64,000 nt of DNA from Vagococcus hydrophili (lineage in GTDB: Bacteria > Bacillota > Bacilli > Lactobacillales > Vagococcaceae). The notes beneath the pieces were generated by a model. That model worked only from the letters and a program-made list of their open reading frames with translations. It was not told where the DNA came from and did not search any database. Below are positions 54,081 through 63,914 of this stretch, one piece after another (positions within the stretch are counted from its first letter, which is position 1; every line of letters begins with the position of its first letter). Position numbers and translations under genes: made by a program. The DNA lies in assembly GCF_011304195.1 (NCBI RefSeq), contig NZ_CP049887.1:186001-250000 (forward strand). Reading direction: 5' to 3'.

Positions 54081-54181
54081 TTCGTATTTTAAATTAAGAT
54101 AATACTCCTTTCGACTGATTGTCTCTTTAAACTTATCTATGGTAAAATTAACACATTCTATAACTACTAAGGAGCGATATT

Positions 54182-55414
54182 ATGGGTTTAATTAAAGCAG
54201 CAGCAAGTTCAATCGGCGGTGGATTTGCCGACCAATGGTTAGAGGTTATCGAACCAGCAGATTTAAGCGATTCAACAGTCATGACGACTGGTGTTCTTGT
54301 TCGTAAAAACGAAAAACGTCAAGGCAATAAAAAAGGAACCTCTGATGTGATTACTGATGGTTCTGTTGTTCATGTCTATCCTAATACCATGATGCTTCTT
54401 GTTGATGGCGGAAAAATTATTGATTATACAGCTGAAGAAGGATACTACACTGTTAACAACCAATCAGCACCATCAATGTTTAATGGTGATTTGAAAAACG
54501 CCATTGCAGAATCTTTTGATCGTTTCAAATTTGGTGGTATGACACCCCAAAAACAAAAAGTTATTTATATTAATTTACAAGAAATCAGAGGCATTAAATT
54601 CGGCACTCCTAGCCCAATTAACTACTTTGATAATTTTTATAATGCTGAATTGTTCTTGAGAACTCACGGAACTTACTCAGTTAAAGTCGTTGATCCAATT
54701 CTTTTCTACTCTAATGTTTTACCTAAAAACCAAGACCATGTAGAAATTAACGAAATCAACGATCAATTCTTATCTGAATTTTTAACAGCCTTACAAACAT
54801 CGATCAACCAAATGTCTGTAGCTGGTGAAAGAATTAGTTTTATTCCATCAAAAAGTATGGAATTAAGTAAGTACATGTCTTCTGTTTTAGATGAACAATG
54901 GCAAACTTTACGCGGTATGGAAGTTGTTTCTGTGGGGGTTTCTAGTATCTCTTATACAGACGACTCTAAAGAATTAATCAACATGCGTAACAAAGGTGCC
55001 ATGCTTGGTGATGCTGGTATTCGTGAAGGTTTTGTTCAAGGATCAATCGCTGAAGGAATGAAAGATGCTGGTTCTAATGCTAATGGCAGTATGGCTGGAT
55101 TCATGGGCATGCAAGCTGGTATGGGAGCAACCGGAAATTACTTCTCTCAAGCATCTCAAACAAACCAACAACAAATGGAGCAACAACAAGCCGCTCAACA
55201 AACACAAAACTCTGCTGATACTTGGACTTGTCCAAGTGATCAAACAGAAAATACCGGTAAATTCTGTTCTGAATGTGGTGGTTCTAAACCAGTTGCTTCA
55301 AGTGGTGGTATTCAAATGAAGTGTTCAAACTGTCATGAAGTCATTACTGTTTCAGGTCAAATGCCAAAATTCTGTCCTGAGTGTGGGCAACCTTTCCAAG
55401 GAATGCCTTTATAA
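54182..55414 (+). CDS. SPFH-domain protein with C-terminal zinc ribbons (YdjI-like)
   Basis: 410 residues. SPFH/band-7-like domain (about 20-280, with RTHGTYSVKVVDP), a Gln-rich linker (about 310-340) and two zinc-ribbon pairs, CPSDQTENTGKFCSECGG and CSNCHEVITVSGQMPKFCPECG. It resembles B. subtilis YdjI (virion-core/SPFH), which acts with YdjG, YdjH and PspA on the membrane in stress. No PspA gene is seen here. AAGGAG precedes the ATG. First of a three-gene operon. Confidence 0.85.
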   Translation: MGLIKAAASSIGGGFADQWLEVIEPADLSDSTVMTTGVLVRKNEKRQGNKKGTSDVITDGSVVHVYPNTMMLLVDGGKIIDYTAEEGYYTVNNQSAPSMFNGDLKNAIAESFDRFKFGGMTPQKQKVIYINLQEIRGIKFGTPSPINYFDNFYNAELFLRTHGTYSVKVVDPILFYSNVLPKNQDHVEINEINDQFLSEFLTALQTSINQMSVAGERISFIPSKSMELSKYMSSVLDEQWQTLRGMEVVSVGVSSISYTDDSKELINMRNKGAMLGDAGIREGFVQGSIAEGMKDAGSNANGSMAGFMGMQAGMGATGNYFSQASQTNQQQMEQQQAAQQTQNSADTWTCPSDQTENTGKFCSECGGSKPVASSGGIQMKCSNCHEVITVSGQMPKFCPECGQPFQGMPL

Positions 55415-55437
55415 ATCAATGAAAGTAGGCTAACAAA

Positions 55438-56478
55438 ATGAGTGATGTTGTTTCACATAAGTGTCCAAATTGTGATGGACCTCTACTCTTTGATCCAGAG
55501 TCACAGTCTTTTCATTGCGAGTACTGTCTAAGTGTTTTTAAAGACACAGATATTAAAGAAAATACTGAACCATCTCATATTGAAGAAGTAGCTAAAGAAA
55601 CCTTTAATTTATATGCATGTCCAAGCTGCGGAGCCGAAGTCGTCACAGATGAAACCACCGCTGCAACGTATTGTTATTACTGCCATAACCCTGTTGTCTT
55701 AAAAGACAGGGTTTCTGGTGAATTTTTACCCAACGCTATTTTACCTTTTAAAGTTTCTGAAAAAGAAGCTAAGGAAAAATTCTTGCAATGGGCGAATAAA
55801 AAGAAATTCATCCCTCGTGATTTTTTCAGTAAAAAACAAATTGAAAAAATGACAGGTGTTTACTTCCCTTATTGGAATGTGGATGCTGAACTTTTTGGCG
55901 ATGTCAAAGCCAAAGGAACTAAAATTGACGTTTGGCGAATTGATGAAACAGAATACACTAGAACCAGACGTTATGACATTAGAAGAAAAGGAAATGTTAC
56001 CTTTAAGTCGTTATTAAAAACGGCTCTTTCTAAAAACGTTAAGCAAAACATGATTGAATCCGTGCAACCATTTAATGTGGATGATTGCCAAGCCTTTGAT
56101 TCTCGTTTCTTATCTGGTTTCCAAGCAGAAAAACGAGATTTGGAATTCAATGATATTAAAGAATCTGTTAATCAAGAACTAGATCAGTACACAGAGAGTT
56201 TACTCGTCAATGATATCTCTGGTTACGGCATGATTGATAGTTCTCGTTGTCAAACACAATTATTAAATCAGTCCAATCAATATTACTTACTACCACTTTG
56301 GATTGTGACATACAAAGGTCACGATAGTGAGGAACCTTACTACTTTGCGATGAATGGTGTCTCTGGTAAAACAAGTGGTATCTTACCAGTTAACAAAACA
56401 AAATTAATTGGGACGTCTGCTATCATCGGTGCGGTTGTTAGTGGAATCGTCTTATTAGGGGGGTATTTATTATTTTGA
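55438..56478 (+). CDS. Zinc-ribbon membrane protein (YdjG-like)
   Basis: 346 residues. N-terminal zinc-ribbon CPNCDGPLLFDPESQSFHCEYC and a second, CPSCGAEVVTDETTAATYCYYC, are followed by a globular part with FPYWNVDAEL and a C-terminal helix (about 322-343) that anchors it. Matches YdjG and the TFIIB-ribbon group that goes with YdjI. Its stop overlaps the TTG start of the next gene by two bases, tight coupling. Confidence 0.8.
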   Translation: MSDVVSHKCPNCDGPLLFDPESQSFHCEYCLSVFKDTDIKENTEPSHIEEVAKETFNLYACPSCGAEVVTDETTAATYCYYCHNPVVLKDRVSGEFLPNAILPFKVSEKEAKEKFLQWANKKKFIPRDFFSKKQIEKMTGVYFPYWNVDAELFGDVKAKGTKIDVWRIDETEYTRTRRYDIRRKGNVTFKSLLKTALSKNVKQNMIESVQPFNVDDCQAFDSRFLSGFQAEKRDLEFNDIKESVNQELDQYTESLLVNDISGYGMIDSSRCQTQLLNQSNQYYLLPLWIVTYKGHDSEEPYYFAMNGVSGKTSGILPVNKTKLIGTSAIIGAVVSGIVLLGGYLLF

Positions 56479-57305
56479 ACATAAAAAAAAGTAGCTACCT
56501 ACTCTCATTTATTATGTTAGGTTTATTCTTTATCTTACCCATTTTTGGAATACAGGCTAACGCAGCTGAAAAAAATGTCTACGATGAAGCAAAACTATTC
56601 ACTAACGAAGATGTTCAACAATTTGAAAAACAAATTAAAGACATCAAAGAAACGTATAAGTCAGAAATCGTCATTGTAACAACTAACTCAACAAATGGTA
56701 AAACACCAGAAGCTTTTGCGGATGATTTTTATAGAGAAGGCGGATTTGGTGTGGGTGAGACTCATGACGGGATGCTTTTTCTAATTGATATGGGAAATCG
56801 TAAATACCATGTCTCAACGATGGGAAATACGATCGCTGTGGTTAATAATAAACGAATAGAACGACTCAAAATAGCCATTGAGGAAGATTTAAAAGATGGC
56901 GATAACGTTGGGGCAGTTAACACCTTCTTTAAGAAAACAACTTCTTATCTAAAAGAAGGTCCTGCCAAAGGCTATGTTTACAATGAAAAAACAGGCAAAG
57001 TAGACAAGCAAAAATACATGTCTCCCTTAAAAATTGTGATTGCTTTAGTCAGCGGAATCGCTGCAAGTGTTGCCTTTTACATTAGCGTTTATTCTAAGTA
57101 CAAATTAAAACGTTCAAGCTATAGTTATCCATACAGTGCTATGAGTACAGTGGATATTACCCATGCTGATGCTGTTAAAACTGCGGATTTTGTCACAACT
57201 AGACACATTCCAAAACCATCTAACAATAATGGCGGCGGCGGTGGTTCTGATACTCATTTTGACAGTGGTGGATCAAGTCACGGTGGCGGTGGCGGAAGCT
57301 TCTAA
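56475..57305 (+). CDS. TPM-domain membrane protein (YdjH-like)
   Basis: 276 residues. A signal peptide (about 1-28, ending AEKN), TPM phosphatase-like domain (about 30-165, with YDEAKLFTNEDVQQFEKQI and GGFGVGETHDGMLFLIDM), one helix (about 183-206) and a Gly-rich His/Asp tail that ends GSSHGGGGGSF. TTG is the start: it overlaps the previous stop (TTGA), and no ATG fits better. Third gene of the YdjI/G/H-like set. Confidence 0.8.
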   Translation: MNIKKSSYLLSFIMLGLFFILPIFGIQANAAEKNVYDEAKLFTNEDVQQFEKQIKDIKETYKSEIVIVTTNSTNGKTPEAFADDFYREGGFGVGETHDGMLFLIDMGNRKYHVSTMGNTIAVVNNKRIERLKIAIEEDLKDGDNVGAVNTFFKKTTSYLKEGPAKGYVYNEKTGKVDKQKYMSPLKIVIALVSGIAASVAFYISVYSKYKLKRSSYSYPYSAMSTVDITHADAVKTADFVTTRHIPKPSNNNGGGGGSDTHFDSGGSSHGGGGGSF

Positions 57306-57317
57306 AAAGAAATAAAG

Positions 57318-57357
57318 CAGATGACTCTTCTAACTTAACAGTTAGGATTGTCATCTG
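57318..57357 (+). terminator. Terminator of the YdjI/G/H-like operon
   Basis: 8-bp outer stem (57318-57325 with 57350-57357) with an inner TCTAAC/GTTAGG stem, then T7. Confidence 0.8.
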
Positions 57358-57397
57358 TTTTTTTATTTTCTAAAATTAAGATTCTTGGTATCCATCC

Positions 57398-57997
57398 TCA
57401 TCTAATAGTTATCTGATAAGTGTATGGTGATAGATAATAACGATTTTGATAGCTAATCACTGCTAATAATAAAAAGTAAATAATTAGTATGATACTATCA
57501 AAACTAATCGCAAAATATGCTATCGCAATAAACATAAGATAACTAGCTACCAAACGCCCTATCGCTTGTTTTCTATAGTTACTTGAAAGTTCTGTTAAGC
57601 TTAAGTATTGATTTTGATTAGTTAGTTTAAGATGCTGATTTAACTTATTGAATTGTTGAGAGCTTTGAAGTAATCTAAAAAAAATAAAACCGATTGTTCC
57701 TATAATTAGAAAAAGAAAAGTTAACTGATTATCTAGAACAGAATTTTTGAACACTTCATAAATGACTTTACCTAAAATCATTCCTAAAAAACCGAGTAAA
57801 TATGTTGATTTAGTTTGTCTTATATTAACCAGGTGATGATACTCTTTCTCTGAAATTTTGTACACTTTGAGCGGATACATCCAAACTAAATAAGGCAAAA
57901 GATAAGACTTAGTACTTGTCTCCATATCAACTAAATAATACTGACTATCGTACTCCATCAATTTATACCGTCTCATTTTTGTTTCTGAAAGATTCAT
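57398..57997 (-). CDS. DUF443-like multi-pass membrane protein
   Basis: 199 residues with about four helices (60-85, 90-112, 148-165, 168-186). The start, RRYKLMEYDSQYYLVDMETSTKSYLLPYLVWMYPLKVYKISEKEY, is like the DUF443 (five-helix) family that includes TsaI, an antitoxin to the membrane toxin TspA in S. aureus; the match is by pattern only. The upstream SdpI-like gene overlaps it by 4 bases, so they form an operon. Function unknown. Confidence 0.65.
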   Translation of the reverse strand: MNLSETKMRRYKLMEYDSQYYLVDMETSTKSYLLPYLVWMYPLKVYKISEKEYHHLVNIRQTKSTYLLGFLGMILGKVIYEVFKNSVLDNQLTFLFLIIGTIGFIFFRLLQSSQQFNKLNQHLKLTNQNQYLSLTELSSNYRKQAIGRLVASYLMFIAIAYFAISFDSIILIIYFLLLAVISYQNRYYLSPYTYQITIR

Positions 57998-58272
57998 CGA
58001 CTCTTTTTCCTTTTCAATATCAGTAAAGAAATCAAATCAGTCGTCATAATCGCAACAATTAATAAGATAATCAATAGTTTTAAATTTCCATTAATAAAGT
58101 AAATCAAGCCCGAAATAAATAAGTATAAACCAAAAATTTGATTGGTAATTTTCCACGACTCCTGTTTTTTCATATAATATAAAGCCCCACGGTAACCAAT
58201 CATTGGATAATATCTAGGCGCTAATAATAAACAATATAACCCTAACAACATAATAACGATTGATAAAATCAT
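57994..58272 (-). CDS. SdpI-like small membrane protein
   Basis: 92 residues with three helices and the SdpI-type motif MIGYRGALYYMKKQESWKITNQIFG, a variant of the usual GYRTxxS. The frame reaches GTG 58293; ATG 58272 with AGAGG six bases before it (MILSIVIML) is a better start. Paired with the DUF443-like gene, so it may be an immunity-type protein; no partner toxin is visible. Confidence 0.6.
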   Translation of the reverse strand: MILSIVIMLLGLYCLLLAPRYYPMIGYRGALYYMKKQESWKITNQIFGLYLFISGLIYFINGNLKLLIILLIVAIMTTDLISLLILKRKKSR

Positions 58273-58354
58273 AGTAAACCTCTTTCTATCCACTTGTGAA
58301 TATTTTCTTTATTTGATTATACCATACTACACACCTTTGATATCTCACATAAAA

Positions 58355-58396
58355 AAAGAACTTCTCACTAAGTATAATCTTAGCAAGAAATCCTTT
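58355..58396. terminator. Imperfect terminator between SDR and SdpI-like genes
   Basis: About 17-bp imperfect stem around 58355-58372 and 58379-58396 with A/T runs on each side; it could end the acetoin operon. Confidence 0.6.
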
Positions 58397-58469
58397 TTCA
58401 TGGAAATTATAACAGCAACGCCGTTTTCATCACCTTTTTTATGATTTAAAAGTATATTATTTTTATTTT

Positions 58470-59246
58470 TTAACGATAAACTAATCCACCATCGGTTAAG
58501 ATAGCTTGACCTGTTATATAATCAGAGTCGCTTGATGCCAAGAATGACACAAGGTTACCCACATCTTCTGGTAATTGGTAGCGACCTAAAGCAATACCTG
58601 CTGAATATTGCTCAAAAGCCTCACCTGGTTGTAATTTGCCGTGACTGTGTCGAACCATCTCTGCATCAATATGATCCCACATTTTTGTCTTCGCAATTCC
58701 TGGACAATAAGCATTCACCGTAATTTGATGTTGTGCCAATTCTTTTGCTGCTGAGTGAGTAAATGATTTAACAGCATGTTTTGAAGCTGAATATGAGCCA
58801 AGCATTTCAAATGATTCATGCCCTGCAATACTACACGCATTAATCACTTTACCTTTTGTCCCTTGTTTAATAAATTGTTTGGCTGCTGCTTGGGTACCAA
58901 ACACAACGCCATTGACATTAATTTGGAACACTCGGTTTAACTCTTGTTCTGTAATTTCCAGAATAGGTGTCACGGCATCAATGCCTGCATTGTTGATTAA
59001 GACATCCAAATGACCATATTTTTCAACAGCCTTTTCAACTAAGCTTTCTTGATCTGCCTGATTTGATACATCTCCCACAACTCCAAAAACATCCATTCCT
59101 TGATTTTGTAAAGTTGTAACTGTTTGATTCAAGTTTTCCTCATTAATATCGTGTAAAACAACTTTGAATCCATCTCTTACTAAGCGCTCGGCAATTCCTA
59201 AACCTAAACCACCTGCTGATCCTGTAACAATTGCGACTTTTGACAT
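58470..59246 (-). CDS. butA: Acetoin/diacetyl reductase, SDR family
   Basis: 258-residue NAD(H)-dependent short-chain dehydrogenase that interconverts diacetyl, acetoin and 2,3-butanediol. [12 protein letters not shown] cofactor loop, NNAG, the catalytic Ser-Tyr-Lys in ACSIAG and YSASK, and C-terminal GQAILTDGG agree with (S)-acetoin-forming diacetyl reductases. Last gene of the acetoin operon, 28 bases after acoC; this context makes acetoin the likely substrate. Confidence 0.85.
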   Translation of the reverse strand: MSKVAIVTGSAGGLGLGIAERLVRDGFKVVLHDINEENLNQTVTTLQNQGMDVFGVVGDVSNQADQESLVEKAVEKYGHLDVLINNAGIDAVTPILEITEQELNRVFQINVNGVVFGTQAAAKQFIKQGTKGKVINACSIAGHESFEMLGSYSASKHAVKSFTHSAAKELAQHQITVNAYCPGIAKTKMWDHIDAEMVRHSHGKLQPGEAFEQYSAGIALGRYQLPEDVGNLVSFLASSDSDYITGQAILTDGGLVYR

Positions 59247-59274
59247 GTTAGCATCTCCAATATATAAAATTTAT

Positions 59275-60471
59275 TTAAACAACAAGCAGATAAGGATTTT
59301 CTAGATAATAAACAATTCTTCCTAAAAATTCTGCTGCTGGTGATCCGTCTACAACTTGATGATCGAAAGTTAAACTCAACGGTAACTCTTCGATTTCTTG
59401 AATTTCTTTCTCTTCATTGAAAACAAGTTTTGATGTGGTATTTCCAACACCTAAAATCCCAATTTCTGGGGTATTTAAAATCGGTGTGAAATACTCAATT
59501 CCTGCACTCCCTAAGTTTGTAATAGTAAATGTTGAACCACTATATAAATCTCCTGGTAACGTGCCATCAATCGCTTGTGACGTAACTTCTACAAATTTTT
59601 CGCCAATTTGACTAAGAGATTTTGTATCGACTTGCTTAATAACTGGAACCACTAACCCATCATCCACAGCCACAGCAATTCCCATATGAACCTCATCATG
59701 TCTCAAGTATTCAGAACCATCATATGACGCATTCATTTCTGGTAAATCTTTAAGTGCCAAACTAACTGCTTTAATTAATAGAGTATTAATACTTAAGGCA
59801 CTGCGGCTTAAATTAGGACCTGCTTTAACTTTCAATTCTTTTCTAAAAGCAAGTAAGTTAGTAATATTAGCTTTTCGATGTAGAGTTAGTTGGGCTGTTT
59901 GATGTAAGCTATTGTGCATTCTTTGAGCAATGACTTTACGCATACCTTCTAACCCTTCACCAATGTTTTGAGAGACTGGACTACCTTGAGTTTGCGGAAT
60001 ATGTCTTTCTACATCTCTCTTAGTAATTCGGTTATTACCACCAGTTCCGACGATATCTTCTAGTGCGTACCCTTTTTCTTCTGTCATTTTTCTAGCTAAA
60101 GGCGTTACAAATATTCTTTCACCAGCATTTCTTTTTGCTACTGGTGCCTCTTGTTTCACTGGTGCTGTTTCGACTGTTTCAGAAACTTCCACTTCTTCAA
60201 CAACAGACTTCTCACCACTTGGAACTTCTTCACCTTCGTTTCCAACATAGCCAATCACACCTTGGCAAATCATCTCACCACCGTTATCCACAGTAATTGC
60301 TAGTAATACACCATCTGTCGGTGCTTCTACATCATGAGTTAATTTTTCTGAACTAATTGATACAACTGGTTCACCTTTTGTGATTGTATCTCCCACTTGT
60401 TTGTACCATTGATCCACAGTTCCTTCTGTCATTGTTAAGCCTAATGTAGGCATTAATAATGCTTCTGCCAT
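59275..60471 (-). CDS. acoC: Acetoin dehydrogenase E2 (dihydrolipoyl acetyltransferase)
   Basis: About 398 residues. One lipoyl domain (MPTLGLTMTEG and SSEKLTHDVEAP with the lipoylated Lys, about 41), an E3-binding domain (VTPLARKMTEEKGY to RITKRDVERHI, about 120-160) and a catalytic domain with the closing HQVVDGSPAAEF (His-x-x-x-Asp-Gly) motif. Takes the acetyl group from E1 to CoA. Start is ATG 60471; AGGTGAG precedes it. Confidence 0.9.
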   Translation of the reverse strand: MAEALLMPTLGLTMTEGTVDQWYKQVGDTITKGEPVVSISSEKLTHDVEAPTDGVLLAITVDNGGEMICQGVIGYVGNEGEEVPSGEKSVVEEVEVSETVETAPVKQEAPVAKRNAGERIFVTPLARKMTEEKGYALEDIVGTGGNNRITKRDVERHIPQTQGSPVSQNIGEGLEGMRKVIAQRMHNSLHQTAQLTLHRKANITNLLAFRKELKVKAGPNLSRSALSINTLLIKAVSLALKDLPEMNASYDGSEYLRHDEVHMGIAVAVDDGLVVPVIKQVDTKSLSQIGEKFVEVTSQAIDGTLPGDLYSGSTFTITNLGSAGIEYFTPILNTPEIGILGVGNTTSKLVFNEEKEIQEIEELPLSLTFDHQVVDGSPAAEFLGRIVYYLENPYLLVV

Positions 60472-60488
60472 TTTTCTCACCTACCCTT

Positions 60489-61511
60489 TTATTTTAAATC
60501 CTCAATCAATTCTTTCGCTTGTTCTAAAACTTTGTCTTTATTTGGTAAATAAAGTGCCTCTAAATTACTTGCAAATGGAACTGGCGTATTTGGTGCACAG
60601 ATACATTTCACAGGACCATCTAAATAATCAAATGCTTTATCCCCAACCACAGATGCGATATCTGTCGCTGTATTATTGTGAGGATTGGCTTCATCGATCA
60701 CGATTAAGCGACCAGTTTTCTTCACTGAATTAAGAACTGTTTCTTGATCCCAGGGTGCTACTGTAATTAAATCAATCACTTCCACTGAAACCCCTGATTT
60801 TTCTAATTCTTCTGCAACTTCTAACGCCACATAAAGCATTTTTCCGATTGTTACAATCGTTAAATCTTTACCCTCACGTTTAACTTTTGCTTTACCTATT
60901 TCAACTTTATAATATTCTTCTGGCACTTCGTCTTTCAATCCATAAAGTGTTTTATCTTCTGAAAAAATGACAATATTATCATCTTCAATTGCTGAAAGTA
61001 GTAATCCCTTAGCGTCATAAGGATTAGAAGGTACAACTACTTTTAAACCAGGAATAGAGCCAAACATCCCGTAATAAGAACCTGAATGTTGCGCTGCCGC
61101 TGAAGCACCTGCACCGTGACATGTTCTTACAGTCATTGGAATGGTCGCTTTTCCACCAAACATGTAACGCATTTTAGATCCTTGCGCTAATAAGGTATCA
61201 AAACAGAAACCTAAAAAGTCATTAAACATTAATTCTGGCACTGGACGTAAACCAGTTGCAGCCGCACCAACTGCCGCTCCCATATAACCCATTTCAGAAA
61301 TTGGTGTATCAATCACGCGCTCATAACCATGTTTTTCCACTAAGCCTTTAGTCACACCAAACACGCCACCAAAAGCGCCTTCTCCGTTCAAATGCTCGAT
61401 CCCAGTTCCTCCTGCTAAGTCTTCACCTAACAAAATGACACGATCATCTTTATCCATTGCCATATCTAAACCTTCATTAACTGCTTGCATAAATGTTATT
61501 CTTCTACTCAT
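60489..61511 (-). CDS. acoB: Acetoin dehydrogenase E1 beta
   Basis: About 340 residues, transketolase-like E1 beta: EGLDMAMDKDDRVILLGEDLAGGTG near the N-terminus, ADR-like AAAQHSG segment, and C-terminal domain with LIVIDEANPHNNTATDIAS. Forms the alpha2-beta2 heterotetramer with AcoA. Start at ATG 61511 after AGGAG. Confidence 0.92.
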   Translation of the reverse strand: MSRRITFMQAVNEGLDMAMDKDDRVILLGEDLAGGTGIEHLNGEGAFGGVFGVTKGLVEKHGYERVIDTPISEMGYMGAAVGAAATGLRPVPELMFNDFLGFCFDTLLAQGSKMRYMFGGKATIPMTVRTCHGAGASAAAQHSGSYYGMFGSIPGLKVVVPSNPYDAKGLLLSAIEDDNIVIFSEDKTLYGLKDEVPEEYYKVEIGKAKVKREGKDLTIVTIGKMLYVALEVAEELEKSGVSVEVIDLITVAPWDQETVLNSVKKTGRLIVIDEANPHNNTATDIASVVGDKAFDYLDGPVKCICAPNTPVPFASNLEALYLPNKDKVLEQAKELIEDLK

Positions 61512-61539
61512 TTTTGTCACTCCTCATCTTGATTTTCAA

Positions 61540-62505
61540 TTAAATCGATACATCTTCATATAGACATTCTGGATTTGGTAACTCACTTTCTCTAGCAAAA
61601 AGAATAGCGGCTGCCACATCTTTTTCAGATTGTCCTTCAATATCATCTGCCACTTTAGCTGATAACCATTTATTTTTAATCGCTACTTCTCTAAAGACTG
61701 GAATATTATCAATATCAGCAAATTCTTTTTCTTTGCCTTCTTTTGATTTATATTTTTGTTCGTCCCCTTCAAAGTGACCGTAATTACGATACGTCACACA
61801 TTCTAAAATAGTTGGACCTTTTCCGCTTCTAGCACGGTCAATCGCTTCACCTGCTGCATCATAAACGGCAACTAAATCTTTTCCGTCTACACGTACGCCA
61901 GGAATACCATAAGCCGCACTTCTTTCAGCAATCGTTTTTGAACCTGATGCATATTCCACAGCTGAAGCTTCACCAAAGGCATTGTTCTCACAAACAAACA
62001 CCACTGGTAAATCCCAAATAGCAGCCATATTAATACTTTCATGGAATGTTCCTTCATTTGAGGCACCATCACCAAAGAAACAAATCGCTACGTCATCAGT
62101 TTTTAAATATTTATTACGTAAAGCAGCTCCAACAGCGATTGGGAAACCACCACCAACCATACCGTTTGCCCCTAGCATTCCTTTATCGATATCAGCAATA
62201 TGCATTGAGCCGCCTTTACCTTTACAAAGTCCTGTTGCTTTACCAAAAATTTCTGCCATCATTCCGTTTAAATCACAGCCCTTAGCGATACAGTGACCGT
62301 GACCACGGTGAGTACTTGTGATGTAATCTTTATCTGTTAAGTGAGCACAAACCCCTGTTGCGACTGCTTCTTCCCCTGCATATAAATGGACGAATCCTGG
62401 AATTTCTCCTTTAGTAAAAATCCCGTGAACCTCATCTTCAAAATTTCGGATATCATTCATTGTTTTATAAATCCACTCTGCTTGTTGCTTTGTCATTTTT
62501 TCCAT
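61540..62505 (-). CDS. acoA: Acetoin dehydrogenase E1 alpha (TPP-dependent)
   Basis: 321 residues. TPP site GDGASNEGTFHESINMAA and preceding GKGGSMHIADIDKGMLGANGMVGGGFPIAVGAAL, typical for acetoin:DCPIP oxidoreductase alpha. GGAGG nine bases before the ATG. It lies between acoL and acoB, and works with both. Confidence 0.92.
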   Translation of the reverse strand: MEKMTKQQAEWIYKTMNDIRNFEDEVHGIFTKGEIPGFVHLYAGEEAVATGVCAHLTDKDYITSTHRGHGHCIAKGCDLNGMMAEIFGKATGLCKGKGGSMHIADIDKGMLGANGMVGGGFPIAVGAALRNKYLKTDDVAICFFGDGASNEGTFHESINMAAIWDLPVVFVCENNAFGEASAVEYASGSKTIAERSAAYGIPGVRVDGKDLVAVYDAAGEAIDRARSGKGPTILECVTYRNYGHFEGDEQKYKSKEGKEKEFADIDNIPVFREVAIKNKWLSAKVADDIEGQSEKDVAAAILFARESELPNPECLYEDVSI

Positions 62506-62518
62506 TATGTATTCCTCC

Positions 62519-63856
62519 TTAGAAAATCATTTGGCTACCCAGTTCACCAATCATTTCTGAAAGGGTTGGATGAGCAAATGTCATTTTTTCAATTTCTTCT
62601 AAACGTCCCTCTGATTCTTTAACGGCTAGAATGGTGTGAATCATCTCTGTTGCATTACTTCCAACAATGACAGCACCTAATATTTCATGGTATTTTTTGT
62701 CAGCTATCACCTTAATAAAGCCTGTGGTTTCATTTCCTGCAATCGCTCGACCATTAGCTGAATAAGGCGTTTTTGAAACTAATACATCAAAACCTTTTTC
62801 TTTGGCTTCCACTTCACTTAAACCAAAACTAGCAATTTCTGGATGAGTATAGACACACCTTGGAACTTGCTCATTTTTAAGTGGGGCTTCTTTTTCACCA
62901 AACATATGTCGGACAGCTTTTGTCCCTTCTTTACTAGCTGCATGAGCCAACATATACCCATCGATAATATCCCCAACAGCGTAAACATTAGGTACTGATG
63001 TTTGATACTGACGATTGGTTTTTATAAATTTTTTATTTTCTGATTTTTCAAGATTCAAGTTTTCTGCCAAGTCTAAGTTTCCCTTACGACCAGTCACAAC
63101 AAGTAACTCATCAAAAGAAATCTCTTGATCTGCTAAAATAACTTTCTTAGCTTCAACATCTTTTATCGTTGCTCCTTCAATCACTTGAACCTTCATTTTA
63201 TTTAATTGATTTTTGATGATTTGCGTTGCTTCTAAATCTTCTGTCATTAAAATACTTGGGGCGACTTCGATAATCGTAACTTTTGTCCCAAGAGGTGCCA
63301 TGGCAAAGGCTAACTCTACCCCAATCACACCACCACCAATAATCACTAATTCTTTTGGTAACTCCTTTAAATCAAAGAAGGTGTCCGTTGTTAGATACTT
63401 GCTATTTTCAATCCCATTAATTGGTGGAACAAAAGGATGACTTCCTGTTGCAAGCAGTAGATAATCACTCTCTAATAACTCATTGTTAACACGTATTTCA
63501 TGTGATGATTGAATACTCGCTTCCCCTTCATAGTAATCAATGTTGTTTTGCTTAAATAAATAGTGGATTCCTTGTTGAAGTTGACTCACAACCCCATTTT
63601 TTCGCTCCACTAATTTGGTGTAATCAATGTCCCCTAATTCATTGGAAATTCCAAAACGGTTTGCTTCCTTTAACTCTTCCACCCAACTTGCATGTTTCAA
63701 GTAGGCTTTTGAGGGAATACAACCAACATTTAAACAAGTACCTCCGATTTTTTCTTTTTCAATGACTGCCACTTTTTGACCCAACTTCGCCGCTTCAACC
63801 GCCGCAACATAGCCACCGGGACCTGCACCAATCACAATCAGATTGTACTTCTTCAT
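62519..63856 (-). CDS. acoL: Dihydrolipoyl dehydrogenase of the acetoin complex
   Basis: 445-residue FAD disulfide oxidoreductase (E3). FAD fold VIGAGPGGYVAAVEAA, redox-active GGTCLNVGCIPSKA (Cys about 42 and 47), NAD fold VIGGGVIGVE, and the C-terminal HAHPTLSE-like motif, here FAHPTLSE, with the His-Glu pair. First gene of the operon. Its leader has a sigma-54 promoter and cre-like site. Confidence 0.95.
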   Translation of the reverse strand: MKKYNLIVIGAGPGGYVAAVEAAKLGQKVAVIEKEKIGGTCLNVGCIPSKAYLKHASWVEELKEANRFGISNELGDIDYTKLVERKNGVVSQLQQGIHYLFKQNNIDYYEGEASIQSSHEIRVNNELLESDYLLLATGSHPFVPPINGIENSKYLTTDTFFDLKELPKELVIIGGGVIGVELAFAMAPLGTKVTIIEVAPSILMTEDLEATQIIKNQLNKMKVQVIEGATIKDVEAKKVILADQEISFDELLVVTGRKGNLDLAENLNLEKSENKKFIKTNRQYQTSVPNVYAVGDIIDGYMLAHAASKEGTKAVRHMFGEKEAPLKNEQVPRCVYTHPEIASFGLSEVEAKEKGFDVLVSKTPYSANGRAIAGNETTGFIKVIADKKYHEILGAVIVGSNATEMIHTILAVKESEGRLEEIEKMTFAHPTLSEMIGELGSQMIF

Positions 63857-63894
63857 AACATCACCTTCCTTATTTTCTACTACACCTTACTAAT

Positions 63895-63911
63895 AGCAAA
63901 TTCCGTGCCAA
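63895..63911 (-). promoter_or_regulatory. Sigma-54 promoter of the acetoin operon
   Basis: Minus strand TTGGCACGGAATTTGCT: exact fit to YTGGCAC-N5-TTGCW, with GG (-24) and GC (-12) 10 bases apart, about 40 bases above the acoL ATG. rpoN lies 12 kb away. AcoR-type activator genes are not in the window. Confidence 0.9.
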
Positions 63912-63914
63912 CTT

